A stretch of 64,000 nt of DNA from Pseudoroseicyclus tamaricis (GTDB taxonomy: Bacteria > Pseudomonadota > Alphaproteobacteria > Rhodobacterales > Rhodobacteraceae), in assembly GCF_012070395.1 (NCBI RefSeq), contig NZ_JAAFYS010000003.1, forward strand, positions 496,001-560,000, written 5' to 3'. Position numbers and translations under genes: made by a program. Positions 24,849 through 35,027 of this stretch are shown here, in pieces. The notes under the pieces are model-generated. The model did not search any database. It saw only the letters and a list, made by a program, of their open reading frames with translations, and was not told the origin of the DNA. Position 1 is the first letter of the stretch. Every line of letters begins with the position of its first letter.

Positions 24849-25673
24849 ATGGCCTTCGGCTCCGCGCTCAAGACACTCCGCAGCGATCTCGGCCTGTCGC
24901 AACTGGCGCTGGCCGGCGCGATCGGCACCACGCAGCGGCACGTCTCCTTCATCGAAAGCGGGCGCAGCCGGGCGACGCGCGAGTTTCTCATCCGGCTCTG
25001 CACCGGGCTCGCGCTGTCGCTACCGCAGCGGGCGATGCTCTTCGACGCGGCGGGGCTCGCCAACCCCTTCCGCCATGACGATTTCGGTGCGGCGGAGATG
25101 GAGGCGCTGCTGGACCGGATCGAGCGCCGCGTGCTGCGGCACTGGCCCTTTCCGGGCTTCGTGCTCGACCGGTCGTGGCAGGTGCTGCGCGCCAACGGGC
25201 CGGGCCTCGCGCTCACCGCCTCGCTGGGGGCGCCCGCCGGAGAGATGCCCTCGCTCTTCGAGATATTCCTGTCGCCCGCCTTCCGCGAGCGGGTGCAGAA
25301 CTGGCAGGACGTGAGCCTCGTCTTCTACTTCCGCATGCAGAGCGCCGCCGCCGAGAACCCGGCCCTCGCCCGCCGACTCGATCAGGCCCGCACCGAGGGG
25401 CTGTTCGACCATGTGCCAGCCCGCCTTGCCAGCACCGACCCGCCGCCGCCCTTCGTGCCGGCCCGGCTGACGGGGCCGGACGGCGTGACGCTGACCATGT
25501 CGTCGCTGGTGGGGCGGCTCGCTTCGATCCACGACGCGGCCATCGCGGGGCTGGAAGTGGAGCTGCTCGCGCCAGTGGATGACGAGACGGAGGACTGCCT
25601 CCTCGCCACCGGCCGGGCGCCCCACCCCAATGAAAAAGGCCGCCCCCGAGGGAGCGGCCTTTCCAAAACGTAA
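24849..25673 (+). CDS. XRE-family regulator with MmyB-like ligand domain
   Basis: A 274-residue protein with an N-terminal helix-turn-helix: FGSALKTLRSDLGLSQLALAGAIGTTQRHVSFIESGRSRATREF. The C-terminal domain contains DRSWQVLRANGPGLAL and SLFEIFLSPAFRERVQNWQDV, typical of the PAS-like MmyB domain that binds fatty-acid-type ligands in known members. ATG at 24849 has GGAGG five bases upstream. The divergent MAPEG gene is a plausible target. The last codons read through the tuf terminator stem, so the two convergent transcripts overlap. Confidence 0.85.
   Translation: MAFGSALKTLRSDLGLSQLALAGAIGTTQRHVSFIESGRSRATREFLIRLCTGLALSLPQRAMLFDAAGLANPFRHDDFGAAEMEALLDRIERRVLRHWPFPGFVLDRSWQVLRANGPGLALTASLGAPAGEMPSLFEIFLSPAFRERVQNWQDVSLVFYFRMQSAAAENPALARRLDQARTEGLFDHVPARLASTDPPPPFVPARLTGPDGVTLTMSSLVGRLASIHDAAIAGLEVELLAPVDDETEDCLLATGRAPHPNEKGRPRGSGLSKT
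25633..25662 (-). terminator. Terminator of tuf
   Basis: Perfect 9-bp arms AAAGGCCGC (25635-25643) and GCGGCCTTT (25654-25662). On the minus strand they are followed by TTCATT, so the T tract reads TTTTT. It is placed 24 bp after the tuf stop and lies inside the 3' end of the convergent XRE gene. Confidence 0.85.
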
Positions 25674-25685
25674 TGCCGGGCTGTC

Positions 25686-26861
<1,176 letters not shown>

Positions 26862-26917
26862 GTGCCGGCGCTCCGCTGTCTGGGGGGCCAGAAGGGCCCG
26901 AGTCTAATATCGCGGGC

Positions 26918-26946
26918 GATGTATTGTTCTGGGAAAGAGAAATCAA
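26918..26946 (-). promoter_or_regulatory. Possible tuf promoter
   Basis: On the minus strand TTGATT (26941-26946), a 17-base spacer and TACATC (26918-26923), about 57 bp before the tuf ATG. The surrounding DNA is the most AT-rich stretch here. The match to consensus is moderate. Confidence 0.3.
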
Positions 26947-27024
26947 GCGGCCTGCGCAGGGCGCCGCTGTCGGGCGGCCCCCTTCGGCACCGCGCGAAGG
27001 CGAGGGCCGGCAGCGCCGCCCGGC

Positions 27025-27519
27025 TCAGGCGCCGAACATGACGCAGCGCGCGCGGCTGCTGCGCACGATGAGCGCGGCGCTCTCGCCGGCGGGGACCTCG
27101 AAGTAGCGCCGGGCGCCGTAGATCTCCGAGCGGAGGATCGTCGGCCCGGTGACCTCGCAGCGATGCTTGTTCAGCGCCATGGCGCAGCGGGCCCTGTGGC
27201 CGCCCTCGCCGTAGATCGCCGTCACCAGCACGCCGTTCACCCGGTCGAAATGGGTCCCCCCCGGCTCGAAGGCGTGCTGCCCGGCAACCTCGGAGCCGAG
27301 TTCGGGGCATGGCACCCCTTCGGAGGGGCCCGATGCCGCCGCCATCGCCATGCCGAGGAAACCCACGCAGAAGGCCAGGAAGGCGGCGACGAACACCGTC
27401 ATGCCCCGCTCCGGCAGGTCCGCCCCGGCCCACCATGAGCGCAGACCCGTCTTGCGGTCCGGCCACCAGCCCCACGCCATCCGGCGCGCCAAGGCCCACC
27501 AGATGCGGATGTCTCTCAT
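27025..27519 (-). CDS. Hypothetical single-pass membrane/periplasmic protein
   Basis: A 164-residue protein. A Trp/Arg-rich N-terminus is followed by one membrane segment ([22 protein letters not shown]), then a region with four cysteines (VPCPEL, ARCAMAL, HRCEVTG, ARCVMFG) that could form disulfides outside. I do not recognise the family. If translation starts at the internal ATG of MTVFVAA, the hydrophobic part becomes a signal peptide. It sits alone between parC and tuf. Confidence 0.6.
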   Translation of the reverse strand: MRDIRIWWALARRMAWGWWPDRKTGLRSWWAGADLPERGMTVFVAAFLAFCVGFLGMAMAAASGPSEGVPCPELGSEVAGQHAFEPGGTHFDRVNGVLVTAIYGEGGHRARCAMALNKHRCEVTGPTILRSEIYGARRYFEVPAGESAALIVRSSRARCVMFGA

Positions 27520-27585
27520 CGGCCCGATCGCGGCATGTGGCCTCCCCGGAGCGCTGTCCCCCCGGGCGCTTGCCCCAGCGTCAGC

Positions 27586-29910
27586 CTAGCCGAAGCGATT
27601 GTCGCGGGGGAAGCCCCTCGGCGCCATGCGCCCGGCCGTGGCGCGCTTGCCGAGCCAGTCCGTCAGGTCCTCGACGCGGCGGGTGCGGCCGGCGCTGTCG
27701 GGCCAGCTGAGGCCATCCGCGAGCGGGAAGGTGATGACATCGCTCAGCCCGCCGTCCTTGTACTTCTGCAGACGGACGCCCTTGCCGCGCGCCATCTCGG
27801 GCAGCTCGTCCAGCGGGAAGACCAGCACCTTGCGGTTCTGCCCCACCACGGCGACATGGTCGCCCGCGACGGGGGAGACGACCTTCGCCACAACCCCGTC
27901 CTTGACGTTCAGCACCTGCTTGCCTGCGCGTGTCTGCGCCACCGCCTCGTCCTCGTTCAGAACGAAGCCGTCGCCGGCGGAGGAGGCGACGAGCAGCCGG
28001 CGCCCGGGCTCATGGGTGAAGATCGTCAGGATCTGCGCGTCGTTCGGCAGGTCCACCATCAGGCGCACCGGCTCGCCTAGGCCCCGCCCGCCGGGCAGCG
28101 CCGAGGCAGAGATCGTGTAGAAACGCCCGTTCTCGCCGACGAGGATCAGCCGGTCGGTGCTCTGCGCATGGAAGACGAAGCGCCCCTCGTCGCCGTCGCG
28201 GTACTTCAGCTCCTGCGCGAGGTCGATGTGGCCCTTCATGGCCCGGATCCAGCCCATCTGCGACAGGACGACCGTCACCGGCTCCTTCGGGATCATCGCC
28301 TCCACGGCGATCTCCGTCACCTCGCCGGGGACATCGAAGGTCGTCCGCCGCTGGCCGAAGGCGTGGCCGGCGCCGAAGGCCTTGCGCGTCTCCTTCAGCT
28401 CGCCGGCGATGGTTGTCCACTGCAGCTCCTCGCTGGCGAGCAGATCCTCCAGCCCGGCCCGCTCGGCCATCAGCTCGCCCTGCTCCTTCAGCAGCGCCAT
28501 CTCCTCCAGCCGGCGCAGGGCGCGCAGGCGCATGTTGAGGATCGCCTCGGCCTGCACCTCGCTCAGCTCACCCTCCGCAGAGTAGCTCATCGGCGAGACG
28601 TAGTCGCTCTCGTCGCGGCAGCGCGGCGTCTTGCGGGCCCATTCCTCGGCCATCAGCGCGGCCTTGGGATCGTTGTCGTAGCGGATGATGTCGATCACCC
28701 GGTCGAGGTTGAGGAAGGCGGTGATGAAGCCTTCGAGCACCTCCAGCCGGTGGTCGATCTTCGCCATGCGGTGGCGTGAGCGGCGGATGAGCACGTCGCG
28801 GCGGTGGGCGAGGAAGGCCTGCAGCACCTCCTTCAGCGAGCAGACCTTCGGCGTGATGCCGTCGATCAGCACGTTCATGTTCATCGCGAAGCGCGTCTCG
28901 AGGTCGGAGGCCTTGAACAGCATCTCCATCATCACGGCGGGGTCGACGGTGCGGCTCTTCGGCTCCAGCACCAGCCGCACGTCGCCGGCGCTCTCGTCGC
29001 GCACGTCGGCGAGGACGGGGAGCTTCTTGAGCTGGATAAGCTCCGCCAGCTTTTCGATCAGCCGCGACTTCGGCACCATGTAGGGGATCTCGGTGACGAC
29101 GATCTGCCAGGTGCCGCGGCCCAGATCCTCCACCTCCCAGCGCGAGCGCAGGCGGATGGAGCCGCGCCCGGTGCGGTAGGTTTCCGCGATGCTCTCCGCC
29201 GGCTCGACGATGACGCCGCCGGTGGGGAAGTCGGGGCCCTTCACGATGCGGATCAGCGTCTCGTCGCGGGCATCGGGGCTCTTGATGAGATGCAGGCAGG
29301 CCTCGATCAGCTCGTCGAGGTTGTGCGGCGGCACGTTCGTCGCCATCCCGACCGCGATGCCGGAGGAGCCGTTGGCGAGCAGGTTGGGGAAGGCCGCCGG
29401 CATGACGACCGGCTCGGTCAGCGTGCCGTCGTAATTGTCGCGGAAGTCGACGGCATCCTCGGCCAGCCCCTCCATCAGGGCCTCGGCAGCGGCCGTCAGG
29501 CGGGCCTCGGTGTAGCGGGAGGCGGCGGGCATGTCGCCGTCGATGTTGCCGAAGTTGCCCTGCCCGTCGACCAGCGGGTAGCGGATGACGAAATCCTGCG
29601 CGAGGCGGGCCATCGCGTCGTAGATCGCGCCGTCGCCATGCGGGTGGTAGTTGCCCATCACGTCGCCGGAGATCTTGGCGGACTTGCGAAAGCCACCGGT
29701 CGCGGTGAGCCGAAGCTCGCGCATGGCATAGAGGATGCGCCGGTGCACCGGCTTCAGCCCGTCGCGCGCATCCGGCAGCGCCCGGTTGACGATGGTGGAG
29801 AGCGCGTAGCTCAGGTAGCGCTCGCCGATCGCGCGGGAGAGCGGCTCGCTCACCTCCTGCGGCGGCGGGTCGCCACCCTCCATCTTGGGGTCGTCAGGCT
29901 CGTCGGACAT
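27586..29910 (-). CDS. parC: DNA topoisomerase IV subunit A
   Basis: Breaks and rejoins DNA during decatenation of daughter chromosomes. Over 774 residues the breakage-reunion domain has [15 protein letters not shown], the quinolone-region [21 protein letters not shown] and catalytic Tyr133 in [11 protein letters not shown]. The C-terminal beta-pinwheel follows ([27 protein letters not shown]). The residue matching E. coli Ser80 is Gly94. The shorter C-terminal domain and the DGL-QKY-style motifs support ParC over GyrA. Its ParE partner is not in the window. Confidence 0.93.
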   Translation of the reverse strand: MSDEPDDPKMEGGDPPPQEVSEPLSRAIGERYLSYALSTIVNRALPDARDGLKPVHRRILYAMRELRLTATGGFRKSAKISGDVMGNYHPHGDGAIYDAMARLAQDFVIRYPLVDGQGNFGNIDGDMPAASRYTEARLTAAAEALMEGLAEDAVDFRDNYDGTLTEPVVMPAAFPNLLANGSSGIAVGMATNVPPHNLDELIEACLHLIKSPDARDETLIRIVKGPDFPTGGVIVEPAESIAETYRTGRGSIRLRSRWEVEDLGRGTWQIVVTEIPYMVPKSRLIEKLAELIQLKKLPVLADVRDESAGDVRLVLEPKSRTVDPAVMMEMLFKASDLETRFAMNMNVLIDGITPKVCSLKEVLQAFLAHRRDVLIRRSRHRMAKIDHRLEVLEGFITAFLNLDRVIDIIRYDNDPKAALMAEEWARKTPRCRDESDYVSPMSYSAEGELSEVQAEAILNMRLRALRRLEEMALLKEQGELMAERAGLEDLLASEELQWTTIAGELKETRKAFGAGHAFGQRRTTFDVPGEVTEIAVEAMIPKEPVTVVLSQMGWIRAMKGHIDLAQELKYRDGDEGRFVFHAQSTDRLILVGENGRFYTISASALPGGRGLGEPVRLMVDLPNDAQILTIFTHEPGRRLLVASSAGDGFVLNEDEAVAQTRAGKQVLNVKDGVVAKVVSPVAGDHVAVVGQNRKVLVFPLDELPEMARGKGVRLQKYKDGGLSDVITFPLADGLSWPDSAGRTRRVEDLTDWLGKRATAGRMAPRGFPRDNRFG

Positions 29911-30079
29911 AGCTGTCGTCTAGCGGCCCTCCTCCGTGGCGGCAAGGCATCTGCAGTTAACGACGTAGGGAACCTCGCGGCGCGTCACGCATTGGAGAGG
30001 CAACAGTATCTTAACGATAACCGAATCTGCCAAGCTGCCAGCTGTGCCGTGGATTCGCACCGAACCCGGGAGCGAGACC

Positions 30080-30571
30080 GTGAAGAGCTTCATCACCGTG
30101 ACTTTTCTCTTCCTTGGGGGCGCCTACTACGCCCTCTCCGACGGGCCGAATTTCGTGCCTGAAAGCCAGAGCCCGATGGAAGTCGCGGCCGCCGATATCT
30201 CCGACGTCGAGGTGACGCGCGCCGCGGGCGACGATGTCGTCCTCGCCTCGATGACCAATGCCGGCAGCCTCAACCTGCCCGTCATCGCCGAGCCTGCCTC
30301 CGCCGAGCCGGAGATCGCCCTGGAGCCCGAGGCCGAGGTGATCGAGGTCGCCGCCGCCCCCGCCGCTGATGAAATGGACATCTGGGAAGTCGCCGGCAGC
30401 CGCGTGAACATGCGCGCCGGGCCGGGCACCGATTACCTCGTCCTCGACACGCTCAACGGCGGCACCGATCTGGAACTGCTGGAAACACGCGCCGGCTGGG
30501 CCCGTGTCCGCCTCGTGGACGGCGAGGTCGAAGGCTGGATGGCCGAGCGCCTGCTCGAACCCGAGAGCTGA
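30080..30571 (+). CDS. Exported SH3-domain protein
   Basis: GTG at 30080, after GGGAGCG, gives a 163-residue protein. It has an N-terminal membrane anchor or signal (VKSFITVTFLFLGGAYYALS), an Ala/Glu/Pro-rich spacer and a C-terminal bacterial SH3 domain (SRVNMRAGPGTDYLVLDTLNGGTDLELLETRAGWARVRL...GWMAERLL). Such domains often bind cell-wall peptides. An upstream GTG at 30044 is in frame but less likely. It is divergent from parC. Confidence 0.82.
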   Translation: MKSFITVTFLFLGGAYYALSDGPNFVPESQSPMEVAAADISDVEVTRAAGDDVVLASMTNAGSLNLPVIAEPASAEPEIALEPEAEVIEVAAAPAADEMDIWEVAGSRVNMRAGPGTDYLVLDTLNGGTDLELLETRAGWARVRLVDGEVEGWMAERLLEPES

Positions 30572-30721
30572 TCCCCTTGCGCACGCCCGCGTGGCCGGCC
30601 TTTGAGCCGGCCCGCACCTGCCCCGAGACGACCTTGGCGCCCCGCAACACCCGTTGCGGCGGCGCTTTCGCTTTCCCCCCCGATTCCTGCCGGCTATGCT
30701 GAGAAAAAAGGGGTGCGGGCA

Positions 30722-31738
30722 GTGACGGCCCTCTCACAATATCAGAGGCTGGAATCGAGCGGGCTGTGGCGCGCGGAGGCGAGCGCGCAGCGGCGCGAGG
30801 TCTTCGTCTCCTTCGGCGACGCCACGCTCGTCATCTCCGATCCCAACGGCCGCCCCCTCGCCCATTGGTCGCTGCCCGCCATCGAGCGGCAGAACCCCGA
30901 CACCACGCCCGCGATCTATGCCCCCGGCCCGGAGACGGGCGAGAGCCTCGAGATCGACGAGGCGCTGATGATCGACGCCATCGAGACGGTGCGCGGCGCC
31001 CTCGCGCGCAGCCGGCCGAAGCGCGGGCGGCTGCGCTACCTCGGGCTCGGCACCTTCCTCGCCGTTCTGCTCGGCGTGGTCGTCTTCTGGCTGCCCGGCG
31101 CCCTGCAGCGGCAGACGCTCGCCGTCGTGCCCATGGCCAAGCGGCTGGAGATCGGCGCCTCGCTGTTGGGCCACGTGCAGCGGCAGGCCGGCTCCTCCTG
31201 CCGGGACCCGCTGGGCACGCAGGCGCTGGCGACGCTGCAGCAGCGGCTCTTCGGCGACGAGGGCACGGGGCAGCTCGTCGTCCTCCCGCAGGGGCCCGAT
31301 TGGGGCATCATCCTGCCGGGCCGCATCGTCCTCCTCTCCGAGGCGATGGTGGAGGAGCCGGAGGAGGCCGCCGTGCCCGCCGGCCACGCCCTCACCGCCT
31401 GGATCTCCCGCGCCGAGGATGACCCGATGGAGGCGCTCCTCGCCGATGCCGGCCTTGGCGCCACGCTGACGCTGCTGACGACCGGCGACCTGCCGGACGA
31501 CGCCATCGCCGCCCACGCCGCCCACCTGCTGCAGGAGCCGCCGGAACCGGCGAGCCGCGCCGAGCTGGCGGCGGGCTTCGAGGCGGAGGGGATGAGCTTC
31601 GCCGCATGGTCCGCCCGGGTGGACCCGGAGGGCACCCGCTTCGGCGAGAGCACCGGCCCGGTGCCGCAGGCGCTGACCCGCGTGCCGCTGCTGACGGATG
31701 CCGACTGGATCGCGCTCAAGGGCATCTGCCAGGGCTGA
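30722..31738 (+). CDS. Membrane-anchored hypothetical protein (degenerate M48-like region)
   Basis: About 338 residues. An N-terminal cytoplasmic domain of about 100 residues is followed by one membrane helix (YLGLGTFLAVLLGVVVFWLP) and a large outer domain. The stretch GIILPGRIVLLSEAMVEEPEE recalls the lead-in to the HEXXH helix of M48 peptidases, but no HEXXH follows (VPAGHALTAWIS instead), so it is probably not an active protease. The start is ambiguous between GTG 30713 and GTG 30722; AAGGGG fits 30722. It may be co-transcribed with the SH3 gene. Confidence 0.6.
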   Translation: MTALSQYQRLESSGLWRAEASAQRREVFVSFGDATLVISDPNGRPLAHWSLPAIERQNPDTTPAIYAPGPETGESLEIDEALMIDAIETVRGALARSRPKRGRLRYLGLGTFLAVLLGVVVFWLPGALQRQTLAVVPMAKRLEIGASLLGHVQRQAGSSCRDPLGTQALATLQQRLFGDEGTGQLVVLPQGPDWGIILPGRIVLLSEAMVEEPEEAAVPAGHALTAWISRAEDDPMEALLADAGLGATLTLLTTGDLPDDAIAAHAAHLLQEPPEPASRAELAAGFEAEGMSFAAWSARVDPEGTRFGESTGPVPQALTRVPLLTDADWIALKGICQG

Positions 31739-31750
31739 GGCCCGGACATG

Positions 31751-31785
31751 AAAAGGCCCGGCAGGCTCTCGCCCCCGGGCCTGAT
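31751..31785 (-). terminator. Hairpin between convergent genes
   Basis: Arms AGGCCCGG (31754-31761) and CCGGGCCT (31775-31782). On the minus strand the stem is followed by TTTTCATG. It fits as the terminator of the SPOR-domain gene. Confidence 0.65.
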
Positions 31786-31806
31786 CCTTGCCCTCTCGCG
31801 GCCAAT

Positions 31807-33327
31807 CTACCGCACGAACGCGTCCGAGTAGCCGGCGGCCCTCGCCGTGCCGAGCGCGCTCTGCAGCGCCGTGGCGCTGGCGAAGGGGCCGGCCGCGACG
31901 GCCTGCATGCCGCCCGATTGCATCACGCCGACCGGCAGGCCCAGCGCCGCCAGCCGCGCCACGGCGCGCTGCGCGTTCGCCGGCTCGCCGTAGGTGCCGA
32001 CCTGCACGTAGCGCCCGGTGACCGCCGGCTGCGCCGCCACCGGCTGCGGGGCGGGCGCGGCGGCAGGGGCCGCCGCTGCTGCCGGGGCGGAGGAGGTGGA
32101 GAGCTGCCCGCTCATCGGCACCTCAGTGACCACCTGAGCCTGCGGCATGCCGCGGTAGAAGTTGATCCGCCCGTCATCCCACGCCCGCTCGTAGCCGGCC
32201 GGCGGGCTCTGCGGCACGCGGCCGACCACGGGGTTGGAGATGGGCGGCGGCGCGGTGCCTCCGAAGGTCGAGAGCGTGCCCCCGCCGGCGGCCGTGGCCC
32301 TCACGGCAGAGCCTGCGCTGTGGGGCGACTGCGCCTGCGGGCCACAGCGGATCGGGAGGCCGCCGCCGCCGGTGAGGAAGGCATCGTAGGAGAAGCTGCC
32401 CGACGGGCAGGCCGCGGCGAGACCCGCCGGCAGAGGCGCCGCCGGCTCGGGGCTGGCGACGACGACCGTGGCCGGCTGCGGGGCCACCGGCGCCGCAACG
32501 GGGACCGTCATGGGCGGGATCATTCCGGCCGGAGCGGGCGCCGCCGGCAACACGGGCGCGGCCGGTGCTGGGGTGGAGACCACGGGGATCGGCATCGGCG
32601 CCTCGGGGCAGGTGAAGGCGCTGCCGGTCGACTGGTTGATCAGCACCCGGCCCTCGGCCACCTCGGCGCAGGCCTGCGCGATGGTCAGCCGGCGCAGCGC
32701 CGGCGCGGCGGCGGGGGCCTGCGGCAGATGCTCCAGCGCCGGCTCGAGAACGGCGGGGATCACCTGCGCCGGGGCGGCGGGGCCGCAATCGAGCGGCTCA
32801 CCGGTGGAGGCGCGGATGAGGCCCGGCTGGATGCCGCTGCGCCCGTCGCAGGCTTCCGCGAGGGACAGGCGGCGCGGCTCCGGCTCGGGCTCCGGCATCG
32901 GAGTGATCACCGGGCTCACCGGCGCGGCCACGGGCGTCGGCTCGGGGGCCGGGGCTGGCGTGGCGGCGGGGGCCGGCGCGGGAGCGGGAGCGGGAGCGGG
33001 GGGGGATGCCGGGATCGATGCGTCGTCCAGCCCGGGCACGCCGAAGAAGCCCTCCGGCTGGTTCGGCGCGATGGTCTGCGGCGGCGGGCTGTCGAAGGTG
33101 GGGACGTAGCCGCAGAGCTGGCGGCGGCTCGGGTCGAGCCGCGGCACCCATTCCAGCGCCCCGCCGATGCCGGCGCGGATGAAGGCGCAGCCGTCGGAAT
33201 CCACGTATTGGTTGCCGGCGTAATCCGCGGGCGGAAACTCCGCCGGCACGTAGCTCTGCGCCATCAGCGCGCCCGGCGCCGCCCCGAGGGCGAGCGCAAG
33301 AACGGCGGCTTTGCGAACACGATCCAT
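31807..33327 (-). CDS. Exported SPOR-domain protein
   Basis: A 506-residue protein with a signal peptide (MDRVRKAAVLALALGAAPGALMAQ), followed by a Cys-containing N-terminal domain (SDGCAFIRAGIGG, RQLCGYVPTF). A long Pro/Ala/Val-rich low-complexity region carries three related Cys motifs (EACDGRSGIQPGLIRASTG, QACAEVAEGRVLINQSTG and a third near AACPSGSFSYDA). A C-terminal SPOR domain follows (RYVQVGTYGEPANAQRAVARL). SPOR domains bind denuded peptidoglycan at division sites, so a septal or wall role is likely. ATG 33327 has GGGGGGAC just upstream. Confidence 0.82.
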   Translation of the reverse strand: MDRVRKAAVLALALGAAPGALMAQSYVPAEFPPADYAGNQYVDSDGCAFIRAGIGGALEWVPRLDPSRRQLCGYVPTFDSPPPQTIAPNQPEGFFGVPGLDDASIPASPPAPAPAPAPAPAATPAPAPEPTPVAAPVSPVITPMPEPEPEPRRLSLAEACDGRSGIQPGLIRASTGEPLDCGPAAPAQVIPAVLEPALEHLPQAPAAAPALRRLTIAQACAEVAEGRVLINQSTGSAFTCPEAPMPIPVVSTPAPAAPVLPAAPAPAGMIPPMTVPVAAPVAPQPATVVVASPEPAAPLPAGLAAACPSGSFSYDAFLTGGGGLPIRCGPQAQSPHSAGSAVRATAAGGGTLSTFGGTAPPPISNPVVGRVPQSPPAGYERAWDDGRINFYRGMPQAQVVTEVPMSGQLSTSSAPAAAAAPAAAPAPQPVAAQPAVTGRYVQVGTYGEPANAQRAVARLAALGLPVGVMQSGGMQAVAAGPFASATALQSALGTARAAGYSDAFVR

Positions 33328-33411
33328 GGCGTCCCCCCACAAGATATAGCGGAAGATGCCGGAACGGCCCCAGCAAGTAAAGGCCGCACGCCCCCGCCCG
33401 GGGGCCGCGGG

Positions 33412-34044
33412 CTACTTCGTGCCGAACATCCGGTCGCCGGCATCCCCGAGGCCTGGGACGATGTAGCCATGGTCGTTCAGGTGGCTGTCGATGGCGGCGG
33501 TGATGATGGGCACGTCCGGGTGCGCCTCGCGCATCCGGGCGATCCCTTCCGGTGCCGCGAGCAGGCACATGAAGCGGATGTTGGTCGCCCCCGCCTCCTT
33601 CACCAGGTCGATGGCGGCAGCGGAGGAATTGCCCGTCGCCAGCATCGGGTCGACCACGATGGTCAGCCGTTCGTCGAGGTTGCCCGGCAGCTTGTTGTAA
33701 TACTGCACCGGCTGCAGCGTCTCCGGGTCGCGGTAGAGGCCGACGAAGCCCACGCGCGCCGCCGGGATCAGCTCAAGGATACCGTCGAGCAGCCCGTTCC
33801 CCGCCCGCAGGATCGAGACGAGCGCGAGCTTCTTGCCCTCGATCATCGGTGCATCCATCGGCTGCAGCGGCGTCTCGATGCGCTCGGTCGTCAGCGGCAG
33901 GTCGCGGGTGATCTCGTAGGCGAGAAGGTGGCTGATCTCGCGCAGGAGCCGGCGGAAGGAGTTCGTCGACGTCTCCTTCTCACGCATCAGGCTCAGCTTG
34001 TGCTGCACCAGCGGGTGATCGACCAGTGTCACGCCCTCGGTCAT
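33412..34044 (-). CDS. upp: Uracil phosphoribosyltransferase
   Basis: Salvages uracil to UMP with PRPP. The 210-residue enzyme starts [21 protein letters not shown]. It has the PRPP loop [20 protein letters not shown] and the uracil-binding [24 protein letters not shown]. It overlaps the add stop by four bases and ends the salvage operon. It provides the way to reuse uracil released by upstream catabolic steps. Confidence 0.97.
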   Translation of the reverse strand: MTEGVTLVDHPLVQHKLSLMREKETSTNSFRRLLREISHLLAYEITRDLPLTTERIETPLQPMDAPMIEGKKLALVSILRAGNGLLDGILELIPAARVGFVGLYRDPETLQPVQYYNKLPGNLDERLTIVVDPMLATGNSSAAAIDLVKEAGATNIRFMCLLAAPEGIARMREAHPDVPIITAAIDSHLNDHGYIVPGLGDAGDRMFGTK

Positions 34045-35027
34045 CTCGTCAGCCTTTCCTTCACCTTGCCCCTCGTCTCCTCGTCGCAGAAAGCGGCGGC
34101 GAGCGCCACCTCGGTCAGCTCCTGGAAGTCCTCCTCCCCCCAGCGGAAGGCGCGCTCGAGCCCCTCGAACTCCTTCGTCATGGTGGTGTGGAAGTAGGGC
34201 GGATCGTCGGTGGAGATCGTCACCTTCACCTCCCGCTCGCGCAGCTCGGCGATGGGGTGGGTGGCCCAGCTCTTCGCCGCGCCGAGGAAGACGTTGGAGC
34301 CGGGGCAGACCTCCAGCACCACGCCGTCCTCCGCCAGCCGCTCGCAGAGCGCCGGGTCGCGCACGGCGGAGATGCCGTGGCCGATGCGGGAGACCTTCAG
34401 GTCGCGAATGGTGTCGGCCACCATGTCGGGCCCGCCCCACTCGCCGGCATGGCAGGTGAGGGAGAGGCCCGCCTCGCGCGCCATGTCGAAGCTCCAGGCG
34501 TAGTCGCCCGGCCGCCCGACGAGCTCGGCGCCCGCCAGCCCGAAACCGGTCACGAAGGGCCCGGCGGTCTCCGCCGCGCAGAGGGCGGCGGTCTTCGCCT
34601 GCTCCGGCCCCAGATGGCGGATGGCGGTGACGATGCCGCGCAGCGTGATGCCGAAACTCCGCTCCGCCTCCGCCGCCGCATCCTCGATGGCGGCGAGGTA
34701 GTCGCGCCAGGCGGAGACGTCACCGCCGCCGCAGAAATCCGGCGACAGGAAGGCCTCGGTGTAGACGACGCCGTGCGAGGCGCTCTCCTCCAGCACGGCG
34801 AGGGTCAGGCGGCGGAAGTCCTCGGGGCTCTGCAGCGTGGTGCAGGCGGCCTCGTAGACCTGCAGGAAATGGTCGAAATCGTCATAGGCGTAGCCGTCGC
34901 CCTCGCGGGTGAAGATGCCGGAGAGGTCGATGTGCTTCTCCTTGGCCAGCCCGCGGATGAAGGACGGCGGCGCCGCGCCCTCCAGATGCAGGTGCAGCTC
35001 GACCTTCGGAAACTCTCGCCAGCTCAT
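34041..35027 (-). CDS. add: Adenosine deaminase
   Basis: Converts adenosine and deoxyadenosine to inosine forms. The 328-residue TIM-barrel enzyme has the metal site HLHLEG near the N-terminus, [19 protein letters not shown] and the C-terminal Asp pair [10 protein letters not shown]. All zinc ligands and the catalytic Glu/His/Asp residues are visible. ATG 35027 overlaps the deoB stop (ATGA). The class matches bacterial Add/adenine deaminase-like enzymes; adenosine is the likelier substrate given deoB and cdd. Confidence 0.93.
   Translation of the reverse strand: MSWREFPKVELHLHLEGAAPPSFIRGLAKEKHIDLSGIFTREGDGYAYDDFDHFLQVYEAACTTLQSPEDFRRLTLAVLEESASHGVVYTEAFLSPDFCGGGDVSAWRDYLAAIEDAAAEAERSFGITLRGIVTAIRHLGPEQAKTAALCAAETAGPFVTGFGLAGAELVGRPGDYAWSFDMAREAGLSLTCHAGEWGGPDMVADTIRDLKVSRIGHGISAVRDPALCERLAEDGVVLEVCPGSNVFLGAAKSWATHPIAELREREVKVTISTDDPPYFHTTMTKEFEGLERAFRWGEEDFQELTEVALAAAFCDEETRGKVKERLTR

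Noticed and set aside
31606-34197. A plus-strand open frame of about 860 codons antisense to the SPOR and upp genes
   Set aside because: No domain motif; composition typical of antisense shadows in high-GC DNA.
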